Assembly: GCA_018336035.1 (NCBI GenBank)
Contig: JAGXRD010000140.1
Location: forward strand, 1-50,932
From: Alphaproteobacteria bacterium
GTDB lineage: Bacteria; Pseudomonadota; Alphaproteobacteria; Ferrovibrionales; Ferrovibrionaceae
Reading direction: 5' to 3'
Length of the DNA: 50,932 bases
Numbering within the stretch: the first letter of the stretch is position 1; each line of letters begins with the position of its first letter. A model generated the notes under the pieces. That model was not told the DNA's origin and made no database searches. It worked only from the letters and a program-made list of their open reading frames with translations. Below, piece by piece: positions 44,181-50,932 of the stretch. The translations under genes and the position numbers were made by a program.

Positions 44181-44630
44181 ATGACCGAACGTAACGACGC
44201 CCTCCTGATCAATGTCAGCGATCAGGCCTATGCCCTGCCACTGCTGCAGATCCAGGAAATCCGTGGCTGGTCGCCGGTCAATCCGCTGCCCGACACCGAT
44301 GCGGCCTGCCTCGGCGTACTGAACCTGCGCGGCCATGTGCTGCCCGTCTTTGACGCGCGCATGATCCTCGGCAAGCCGGCTGCGGAACCCAAGCCGCAGG
44401 ATGTGATCGTGGTCGCCATGCTGGATGACAAGCCGCTCGGCCTGCTGGTCGACAGCGTGTCGGATATCGTCGAGATCGACGAGGGCAACATCAGTCGCGC
44501 CGATCAGGGTGAGGCCTGGTCATCCGGCCTGATCGACGGCATCGCCACGGTGGGCGAGCAGCTCGTGCCGTTGCTGGCCCTGCAGAAACTGACCGGCAGT
44601 CGCCTGCCGGCTCTGGCAGAGACCGCTTAA
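44181..44630 (+). CDS. cheW: CheW, chemotaxis coupling protein
   Basis: The 149-residue protein is one CheW-like SH3 domain that links receptors to CheA. LINVSDQAYALPLLQIQEIRGW (by ends), GVLNLRGHVLPVFDARMILG and LGLLVDSVSDIVEI are typical. AGGAG overlapping the end of the receptor gene serves the ATG at 44181, so receptor and CheW are made together. An intrinsic terminator follows. Confidence 0.96.
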   Translation: MTERNDALLINVSDQAYALPLLQIQEIRGWSPVNPLPDTDAACLGVLNLRGHVLPVFDARMILGKPAAEPKPQDVIVVAMLDDKPLGLLVDSVSDIVEIDEGNISRADQGEAWSSGLIDGIATVGEQLVPLLALQKLTGSRLPALAETA

Positions 44631-44680
44631 CCGCCAAAAAATCAGGCCGCAGGATTTGCGGGTATCTAACGTGAGGTTTG

Positions 44681-44714
44681 GGGACGGTGACGAAACGCAC
44701 CGTCCCTTTTTCTT
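44681..44714 (+). terminator. Intrinsic terminator after cheW
   Basis: GGGACGGTG (44681-44689) pairs perfectly with CACCGTCCC (44698-44706) around an 8-base loop, followed by TTTTTCTT. Confidence 0.93.
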
Positions 44715-44734
44715 GGCAACACAGGAGCCGCCCC

Positions 44735-45238
44735 ATGTCCGCTCGCAATCTGCTCATCGCCGCCAGTGTGATCGCCACCGGCTTTGCCGGCGGGCTCGCG
44801 CTCGCCCAGCCCGGTACTGCTCATTCGGGCACCCCCGCCGCGCAAGCCCATCTGCAGCATGCCGACCGCGCTGTACCCGGCAAGTTCATCGAAGGCCGTA
44901 TCGCCTTCCTGAAGACCGAACTCAAGCTGACCGCACAGCAGACGCCGCTGTTCGACAAGCTGGCCGATGAGATGCGCGCCGGCGCCAAGGTGATGCAGGA
45001 GCGTCATGCCCAGCGCCAGCAAGCCAGCGCGACCACACCGGCCTCGACGTCTGCGCTTGAAAAGCTGGAACAGCGCAGCGCGGCGATGAAGGAGATGACG
45101 GCCGCGCAGGATCGCTATCTCGCTGCCTTCCGCCCCTTCTACCAGTCACTGTCGCCCGAGCAGAAGCAGACCGCCGACGAGTTGTTCGCCAAGGGCGGCC
45201 ATATGGGCGGCAAGCATCGGATGCACCAGCATCACTAA
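44735..45238 (+). CDS. Spy/CpxP-like periplasmic LTXXQ protein
   Basis: The 167-residue protein has a signal peptide (cleavage probably after LALA, near residue 24) and a helical body with two LTxxQ-type motifs, LTAQQTPLFDKL and LSPEQKQTADELF, as in the Spy/CpxP periplasmic chaperones. The C-terminus is His/Gly-rich (GGHMGGKHRMHQHH), which may bind metal. AGGAG precedes the ATG at 44735. It is flanked by terminators and is probably monocistronic. Confidence 0.85.
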   Translation: MSARNLLIAASVIATGFAGGLALAQPGTAHSGTPAAQAHLQHADRAVPGKFIEGRIAFLKTELKLTAQQTPLFDKLADEMRAGAKVMQERHAQRQQASATTPASTSALEKLEQRSAAMKEMTAAQDRYLAAFRPFYQSLSPEQKQTADELFAKGGHMGGKHRMHQHH

Positions 45239-45244
45239 TTCTCT

Positions 45245-45286
45245 GGAGCGGGGCCTCCTTTCACGGGGGCTCCGTTTTATTTATTC
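45245..45286 (+). terminator. Probable terminator after the Spy-like gene
   Basis: GGAGC (45245-45249) pairs with GCTCC (45269-45273) over a G+C-rich interior that can pair further with wobble, followed by GTTTTATTTATT. Confidence 0.65.
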
Positions 45287-45311
45287 AGCCGGATTTGCAG
45301 ATATTCTTTTC

Positions 45312-45391
45312 GTCATCCCGGGCTTTTGACCCGGGATCCCATTTTCGTCCTCCGAAATGCAAATGGGACCCCGGCTCAAGGCCGGGGTGAC
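45312..45391. repeat. Interspersed palindromic repeat, copy 2
   Basis: It runs from GTCATCCCGGGC to GGCCGGGGTGAC and has the same nested arms as copy 1 at 26533-26627 (CCCGGG..GATCCCATTTT / AAATGGGACCCCGG). Like copy 1 it sits soon after a gene end. Confidence 0.85.
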
Positions 45392-45471
45392 ACTTTTTTT
45401 CTGAAAGACCGGCGGACCTGTCACAGAACGCCATGCCCCTCCGTCTGAGAGATACCAGACAGGAGAAATCC

Positions 45472-45909
45472 ATGACCCAGCGTCTCGATTACCGCAGCCT
45501 AAGCCCCGACGGAGTGAAGGGCCTGTTCGCCAGCCAGCCGTATCTCATCAAGGCCCTGCCGCGACCGTTCCTCGATATCATCTGGATCCGCGTGTCGCAG
45601 ATCAACGGCTGCGCCTATTGCGTCGACCAGCATGTGAAAGATGCCCTGCAGCATGGCGCCAGTGAACGCAAGCTGCATCACGTCGCCATCTGGTGGGAGT
45701 CGCCGCTGTTCGACGCACAGGAACAGGCCGCACTGGCCTATGCCGAAGCCGTCACGCGGCTGGAGCACCAGCGAGTGGCTGCCGATGTCTATGAGGCGGC
45801 CCGGAGCCAGTTCGATGAGCGCACCCTGACCGACCTGACCCTCGCCATCGTGGCGATGAATGCCTGGAACCGCCTGGCGATTGCGATGCGCAAGGGCGCG
45901 CCAGCCTAA
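45472..45909 (+). CDS. AhpD-like/carboxymuconolactone decarboxylase family protein
   Basis: The 145-residue protein has the AhpD-type core with redox motif NGCAYCVDQH (a CxxC with following His) in an all-helical fold. Such proteins are cytosolic peroxide or thiol-redox enzymes; many are of unknown substrate. AGGAGAAA precedes the ATG at 45472. The ZIP transporter gene follows 40 bp downstream. Confidence 0.9.
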   Translation: MTQRLDYRSLSPDGVKGLFASQPYLIKALPRPFLDIIWIRVSQINGCAYCVDQHVKDALQHGASERKLHHVAIWWESPLFDAQEQAALAYAEAVTRLEHQRVAADVYEAARSQFDERTLTDLTLAIVAMNAWNRLAIAMRKGAPA

Positions 45910-45949
45910 ACCCTATCGGCTGCGGCGACGGCCGTGCTACATCAGTGGC

Positions 45950-46753
45950 ATGGACGTCGCCGCAGCCATCCCTCCTTTTTCGCCCTTCATGCTGGGTGTG
46001 CTGGCCAGCGTGGTCGCCGGCTTCGGCGCCACCACGCTGGGCGCAGCCCCCGTGCTGTTCCTCGGCAACATGAAGGACAGTACGCGCAACCTGATGCTGG
46101 CCTTCGCCGCCGGCATCATGCTGGCCGCCACCTTCTTCTCGCTGCTGCTGCCGGCGCTCGACCAGGCCGAGAAGACACTCAGCCCAAGCAGTGCGGCACT
46201 GGGCGTCATCGTGGCCCTGCTGGTCGGCGCATTGACGATGCATCTGGCGCATAATCTGGCCCCGCACGAGCATTTCGGCATGAAGGGCCGCGAAGGCGCC
46301 GATGCCTCGCGTCTCGCCCGTGTCTGGCTCTTCGTCATCGCCATCGCGCTGCATAATTTTCCCGAAGGCCTCGCGGTCGGCATCGGCGCCGCCAGCGGCG
46401 ATCTCAGCAGCGGCCTTGGCGTCACCTTCGGCATCGGCCTGCAGAACCTGCCCGAAGGTCTCGCGGTGGCGGTCGCATTGCGTGGCGAAGGCTATACCCG
46501 CAAGGCCGCGTTCATGGTTGCGGCACTGACAGGTGCGCTCGAACCGCTGGGTGGTGTTGTCGGCGCCGGCGCGCTGGCAATCTCCGGCGGCCTGCTGCCC
46601 TGGGCGCTGGCTTTCGCTGCCGGCGCCATGCTGTTCATCATCTCGTCGGAGGTGATTCCGGAAACCCATCGCCATGGCGTCGAACGCGGCGCGACCTCGG
46701 CGCTGTTCGGCGGCTTCGTGGTGATGCTCTATCTGGATGTGGCGCTGGGTTGA
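45950..46753 (+). CDS. ZIP family metal transporter
   Basis: The 267-residue protein has about eight membrane spans. The transport motifs HNFPEGLAVG (TM4) and QNLPEGLAVAV (TM5) are those of ZIP carriers, in which the His, Asn and Glu bind the metal; TM5 has Gln in place of the more usual His. The loop with HLAHNLAPHEHFG adds histidines. Uptake of zinc or another divalent ion across the inner membrane is expected. The ATG at 45950 lacks a good ribosome binding site but gives the family N-terminus. Confidence 0.93.
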   Translation: MDVAAAIPPFSPFMLGVLASVVAGFGATTLGAAPVLFLGNMKDSTRNLMLAFAAGIMLAATFFSLLLPALDQAEKTLSPSSAALGVIVALLVGALTMHLAHNLAPHEHFGMKGREGADASRLARVWLFVIAIALHNFPEGLAVGIGAASGDLSSGLGVTFGIGLQNLPEGLAVAVALRGEGYTRKAAFMVAALTGALEPLGGVVGAGALAISGGLLPWALAFAAGAMLFIISSEVIPETHRHGVERGATSALFGGFVVMLYLDVALG

Positions 46754-46861
46754 ACCTCGCCATCTGACGGTTCCCTGCCCCGCCCTGACGGGCTAACATG
46801 CCTCCCGACAGAATACGTATATAAGCGCTGGCCGAAGAGCCATGCGCACGAGGAGGAAATC

Positions 46862-49090
46862 ATGGCGTCGCAGAACTCGATCGCAACCCTCTCCATTGGC
46901 GGTCGCATCAATCTCGGCTTCGGCATCGTTATTGTTCTACTGCTGGTCGTGGCCGGCGCCGGACTCTACGGCAGCAACAATGCGCGCATGCTGTTCAACA
47001 GTTTCGACGAAACTTCGGATGCCACCCGCGCGGTGCTTCGGGCCGAGCGCGACATCATCGACCTGAGCCGCAACGTGCTGCTCTATACCGACCGCGACAG
47101 CCAGCCGGCACTGAAAAACGCCCGCAAGCTGCTGCAGGACATCCCGCAATCGATCGCCGAGGCAGAGAAGGATGCCGATGCCAACGAGCGCCGCCTGCTG
47201 GGCGAAATCCGCGACCTGATGCGCCAGTTCGGCGCGGTGATCGAGGAGACCGTCGCCGCCAAGGCCGAGTATAACGGTGTCTTCCAGAAAGACGTGGCGC
47301 CCGCCAGCAACAACATCCGCCAGATCCTGCCGCAGATGATCTCGCAGGCCGTCGCCACCAACGATTACCAGACCGCCTTCGAGGCCTCACGCGTGTCCGA
47401 TCTGCTGAACTCGATCGGCGGGGCGGCCTACCAGTATCTCTATCGGCCGCGCCCCGAACTGCTGCAGCGTACCCAGCAACTGACCACCGAGCTGAGTGCC
47501 GCCAGCGCGTCATTCGCGGACCGCCTGATCACCAAGGGCCAGATGTCGGCCGGCGAAGAGATGAAGGAAGCTGCCGCGGCCTATGGCGAAGGCCTGGTCA
47601 AGGTGATGACCCTGATCGGTCGTATCAATAGCGATATGGCTGGCCGCATGAACCAGGCGGCGGTTGGTGGCATCGAACGGGCGAACACGCTGGCGGATAC
47701 GCGCAGTCGCGAACTCGACCAGGATGCCACCGCCATGCACAGCAATCTCGGCGTGACCCTGACCACCATCGGCGTGATCGCGCCGATTGCGCTGATCGCC
47801 GCGCTGCTGGCCGCCATGCTGATCGGTCGCTCGATCCGCCGTCCGGTGCTGGCGCTGACCGAGAGCATGGGCGTGATTTCGACCGGTAACTATGCCGCCG
47901 ACGTGCCGGGCCTGGAGCGTGCCGACGAGATCGGCCGCATGGCCAAGGCGGTGCAGGTGTTCAAGGAAAACGGCCAGGAGAATGAACGCCTGCGCCAGCA
48001 GGTGGAGGCCGAACGCCAGCAGCGTGAGCGCGACCGCGCCGTGCAGGAAGCCGAACTCGACCGCTCGGTCGGCATGGTGGTGCAGGCCGCCGTGGCTGGC
48101 GATCTGGGCAAGCGCATCGACACCGCCGGCCTGCAGGGCGTGATGCAGAAGCTGGGCACCGGCATCAACAACCTGGTCAGCAGCGTCAGCACCGCCATCG
48201 ACGAGGTCGGTCATGTGCTGGCCGCGATGGCGGGCGGCGACCTGACGCGGCGTGTCGAGGGTCAGTATGAGGGCGTGTTCGCCGAACTGAAGGACAATGT
48301 GAATGCCAGCAGCGAGAAACTGGCTGGCACCGTGAAGGGCATCGCCGAAGCCGCCTCGGCGGTGAACGATGCCAGTTCTGAAATCTCGACCGGCAGCCAG
48401 GATCTGGCGCAGCGCACGGAATCGCAGGCCGCTTCGATCGAGGAAACCGCAGCCTCGATGCATGAGATTACCACCACCGTGCGGCAGAATGCGGATAACG
48501 CCCAGGCTGCGAACCAGCTCGCCGTCGCCGCCCGCGACACCGCCGAAAAGGGCGGCAGCGTGGTGAGCGATGCGGTCGGCGCCGTCACCCGTATCGAGGA
48601 AAGCGCCAAGAAAATTTCCGATATCGTCGGCCTGATCGATGAGATCGCCTTCCAGACCAACCTTCTTGCCCTGAATGCCTCGGTCGAAGCCGCGCGTGCA
48701 GGTGAAGCCGGCAAAGGCTTTGCGGTGGTGGCGCAGGAGGTGCGTGCCCTCGCCCAGCGCTCGGCCGATGCCAGCCGCGAGATCAAGTCGCTGATCGCGG
48801 AGTCGAATGCGCAGGTGAAGACCGGCGCGTCTCTGGTGAACCAGACCGGCTCGTCGCTGACCGAGATCGTGAATGCGATCAAGAAGGTGAGCGACATCGT
48901 GGCCGAGATCGCCGCCGCGTCGCGCGAGCAGGCGACCGGGCTGGATCAGATCAACACCGCCGTGGGCAGCATGGACGAGATGACCCAGCGCAATGGCGCG
49001 CTGGTCGAAGAGACCTCGGCCTCGGCCCAGGCGCTGGCCGGTCAGGCCAAGGAGCTGACGCGCCTCGTGGCCTACTTCCGCGTGTCTTAA
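46862..49090 (+). CDS. Methyl-accepting chemotaxis protein with large helical sensor
   Basis: The 742-residue receptor has TM1 (about 17-38), an all-helical periplasmic region of about 260 residues, the size of a helical bimodular (HBM) sensor, TM2 (about 301-325), HAMP, two further HAMP-like modules (GDLGKRI, GDLTRRV) and a signalling domain with the tip at about 593-635. HBM sensors bind organic acids in known cases, but the ligand here is not predictable. GGAGGAAA precedes the ATG. There is no CheR-tether pentapeptide; it ends YFRVS. The stop shares four bases (TTAA) with that of the convergent permease gene. Confidence 0.95.
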   Translation: MASQNSIATLSIGGRINLGFGIVIVLLLVVAGAGLYGSNNARMLFNSFDETSDATRAVLRAERDIIDLSRNVLLYTDRDSQPALKNARKLLQDIPQSIAEAEKDADANERRLLGEIRDLMRQFGAVIEETVAAKAEYNGVFQKDVAPASNNIRQILPQMISQAVATNDYQTAFEASRVSDLLNSIGGAAYQYLYRPRPELLQRTQQLTTELSAASASFADRLITKGQMSAGEEMKEAAAAYGEGLVKVMTLIGRINSDMAGRMNQAAVGGIERANTLADTRSRELDQDATAMHSNLGVTLTTIGVIAPIALIAALLAAMLIGRSIRRPVLALTESMGVISTGNYAADVPGLERADEIGRMAKAVQVFKENGQENERLRQQVEAERQQRERDRAVQEAELDRSVGMVVQAAVAGDLGKRIDTAGLQGVMQKLGTGINNLVSSVSTAIDEVGHVLAAMAGGDLTRRVEGQYEGVFAELKDNVNASSEKLAGTVKGIAEAASAVNDASSEISTGSQDLAQRTESQAASIEETAASMHEITTTVRQNADNAQAANQLAVAARDTAEKGGSVVSDAVGAVTRIEESAKKISDIVGLIDEIAFQTNLLALNASVEAARAGEAGKGFAVVAQEVRALAQRSADASREIKSLIAESNAQVKTGASLVNQTGSSLTEIVNAIKKVSDIVAEIAAASREQATGLDQINTAVGSMDEMTQRNGALVEETSASAQALAGQAKELTRLVAYFRVS

Positions 49091-50010
49091 GCAGGCCGCT
49101 TGAGTTCGGCGAGCAGGATGCCGCCGAGCACCAGCACCAGCGCGACCACGTGATACATCGCCAGCTCTTCGCCGAGGATCAGCATGGCGAAGCTGGCGCC
49201 GAAGAGCGGCATCAGGTTGGTGAACAGGCCGGCGCGGCCGGCGCCGATCAGTTCGACGCCGCGCATGTAAAAGATCTGCGACAGCAGCGACGGGAAGATC
49301 GCCACATAGAGCAGCAGGCCCCAGCCCTTCGCGGTCGGCCAGAAGAATTCACCCACGGCAATCTCATAGGCCAGCGGGAAAAACGATGTGATCAGCGCGG
49401 CCGGCGTGAGGGCTGCGAAGAAGACCAGGCTGGGCACCAGCGGCCGATGGCGCAGCAGCAGCGAATAGCCGGAATAGAAGATCACCGCGATCAGGATCAG
49501 GATGTCGCCGCGATTGATGGTGAGTTCCAGCAGATGCTGCAGGTCGCCCTTGGCTGCGGTCCAGACCACGCCGGCCATCGAGACCGTCATGCCAACCCAT
49601 TGCAGCGCCGTGATTCGCTGGCGATAGAAGATCAGCGCGCCGATCAGGATCATCGCCGGCATCGCCGCGTTGATGATGTTGATGTTGATCGCGGTGGTCG
49701 TATAGGCCGACCAGTAGAGCAGGATGTTGTAGCTGGTGTAGCCCAATGCCCCCATCATGGCGAGATAAGCAATGCGCGGCTTCAGCACCGGCCAATGTTC
49801 GCGAACCCCGCGGCCCGCCAGCGCGAACATGATGCTTGCGACGATCAGCCAGCGCATCAGCGTGAGCGAGGCCGGCGAAATCTCGCCGACCGCCATGCGG
49901 CTGACCACCGAATGGCCGCCCCACATCGCCACGGTGAGCACCAGCAGCAGATAGGGATTGGCGAACAGGCGGGTGAGCAGGGATGTGTCGGTGGCGGGCG
50001 GAACGGACAT
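49087..50010 (-). CDS. EamA/DMT-family permease
   Basis: The 307-residue protein has ten membrane spans in two EamA repeats, as in the drug/metabolite transporter superfamily of inner-membrane exporters. [19 protein letters not shown] is the first-repeat signature. The frame is open to 50070, but the ATG at 50010 with GGGGAAG before it is preferred. The substrate is unknown. It is divergent from alr. Confidence 0.92.
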   Translation of the reverse strand: MSVPPATDTSLLTRLFANPYLLLVLTVAMWGGHSVVSRMAVGEISPASLTLMRWLIVASIMFALAGRGVREHWPVLKPRIAYLAMMGALGYTSYNILLYWSAYTTTAININIINAAMPAMILIGALIFYRQRITALQWVGMTVSMAGVVWTAAKGDLQHLLELTINRGDILILIAVIFYSGYSLLLRHRPLVPSLVFFAALTPAALITSFFPLAYEIAVGEFFWPTAKGWGLLLYVAIFPSLLSQIFYMRGVELIGAGRAGLFTNLMPLFGASFAMLILGEELAMYHVVALVLVLGGILLAELKRPA

Positions 50011-50195
50011 GCTTCCCCAAGGGATACAGAATGGCGGCACGGATACAAACAGGACGGCATGCTGAGCCACCCCTGACCGCCCTCTTCCGTGGCCAGTCCC
50101 CCTTGGCGGCTAATCTGACGCGCCATGCTGGTCGCGGCAAGCGTTCCGTCTTTTAACCCTGTCCCTTTCATGACGGCTGGGCTAAACACCGGCCC

Positions 50196-50932
50196 ATGAC
50201 CTTTACTTCCGGCGACCAGGCGATTCTCCATATCGATCTCGATGCGCTGGTCGCCAACTGGCGGCGACTGGGCGGCATGGCGCCGCAGGCCGAATGCGCC
50301 GCGGTCGTGAAGGCCGATGCCTATGGCACCGGCGCTGCAGAGGTCGGCAAAGCGCTTCAGAAGGCCGGATGCCGCCGCTTTTTCGTGGCGCATTCCGAAG
50401 AAGCGCTCGCCCTGCGCCAGGCCCTGCCCGATCCGAACACCACCATCCATATCCTGCATGGCCCGACCGCCGGTGGTGAAGCCGGCCTGGCTGCTGCCAA
50501 CCTGACCCCGGTGCTGTCGACGCCGGGACAGATCGCGGCCTGGTCGGCTCTGGCAAAGCGGCTCGGCCGCCGGCTGCCGGCTGCCCTGCATGTCGATACC
50601 GGCATGAACCGCCTTGGCCTGTCGGAGGCCGAAGCCTATGCGGTGGCCACCGACCCGGCCCATCTGGACGGCATCGACCTGGCTTTCGTGATGACGCATC
50701 TTGCCTGTTCCGACGAGCCGGACCATCCGCTAAACCGGAGCCAAGCCGACGCCTTCGCCGCCCTGCGGCAGCGGTTTCCCAACCTGAAGGGCAGTCTGGC
50801 CAACTCGGCCGGCATCTTCCTGGGCCCCGACTTTCATCACGACATACTGCGGCCCGGAATCGCGCTTTACGGCGCCAATCCGCTCGACCCTTCGGCGGGC
50901 TCCCGCCGCGAGGCCAGCCGGATGGCGGAAGT
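50196..50932 (+). CDS. alr: Alanine racemase, cut by the window edge
   Basis: The 245 visible residues from the ATG at 50196 form the N-terminal TIM barrel of a fold-type III PLP enzyme that makes D-alanine for peptidoglycan. The PLP lysine lies in VVKADAYGTG (K39-K40 region), and HVDTGMNRLGL and THLACSDEPDHPLN are family motifs. The C-terminal beta domain lies outside the window. In related genomes alr directly follows dnaB; here about 10.8 kb intervenes. Confidence 0.97.
   Translation, partial: MTFTSGDQAILHIDLDALVANWRRLGGMAPQAECAAVVKADAYGTGAAEVGKALQKAGCRRFFVAHSEEALALRQALPDPNTTIHILHGPTAGGEAGLAAANLTPVLSTPGQIAAWSALAKRLGRRLPAALHVDTGMNRLGLSEAEAYAVATDPAHLDGIDLAFVMTHLACSDEPDHPLNRSQADAFAALRQRFPNLKGSLANSAGIFLGPDFHHDILRPGIALYGANPLDPSAGSRREASRMAE

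Noticed and set aside
1-50932. tRNA or rRNA genes, CRISPR arrays, insertion sequences, prophage or integrase
   Set aside because: Checked by eye in all spacers longer than about 100 bp; no cloverleaf, regular spacer-repeat series, transposase or terminal inverted repeats were found.

Overview
The window is about 51 kb of G+C-rich, gene-dense DNA that reads as the chromosome of a free-living, motile alphaproteobacterium, probably Rhodospirillales-like; I cannot name the genus. Pointers are the gene order rpsF-rpsR-DUF2232-rplI-dnaB followed further on by alr, the lexA/comEC/gltX neighbourhood, a direct-repeat GAAC-N7-GAAC LexA box typical of the class, and two copies of the GTCATCCCGGGCTTGACCCGGG type of interspersed palindrome. 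I see 47 protein genes (two cut by the window edges), and no tRNA, rRNA, CRISPR array, insertion sequence or prophage.

Layout. 1-3.6 kb: a membrane-anchored protein running off the left edge, a macrodomain hydrolase and a chemoreceptor. 3.8-10.9 kb: self-regulated lexA, a DJ-1/PfpI protein, a DUF3309-like peptide, comEC, gltX with a coupled RBBP9/YdeN-type hydrolase, and an unrecognised protein ending in a helix-turn-helix. 11-14 kb: a SPOR lipoprotein and a sulfur/redox group (TusA, YeeE/YedE transporter, CcdA-like thiol-electron carrier) around a pair of overlapping divergent promoters. 14.5-17 kb: a tungstate ABC transporter (tupBCA) behind a perfect 16-bp palindrome. 17-20 kb: a SnoaL-like protein, an SRAP abasic-site protein, an SbmA/BacA-like membrane protein and an SDR. 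20-25 kb: ethanolamine ammonia-lyase eutBC, a membrane-anchored glutamate-synthase-like FMN protein and a class II fumarase with an altered signature. 25.4-27.5 kb: a soluble receptor-tip/Cache protein with inverted domain order and an RlmM-like methyltransferase.

27.6-34.8 kb is the most unusual part. Five GCTTAT repeats spaced exactly 11-10-11-10 bp precede a tightly coupled three-gene operon: a D-Ala-D-Ala-ligase-like ATP-grasp enzyme, a major facilitator transporter fused to two N-terminal periplasmic modules, and a periplasmic binding protein of the ABC_sub_bind (COG2984) type with no ABC permease or ATPase. A receptor-type adenylate cyclase converges on it. I propose this as a candidate undescribed sensing, ligation and transport system.

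35-39.4 kb is the ribosomal protein/replication block. Between dnaB and alr, adjacent in many alphaproteobacteria, lie about 10.8 kb holding three chemoreceptors, a CheW, a Spy-like protein, an AhpD-like protein, a ZIP metal transporter and an EamA permease. Four full-length chemoreceptors, one partial receptor-like protein and a CheW in one window suggest heavy investment in taxis.
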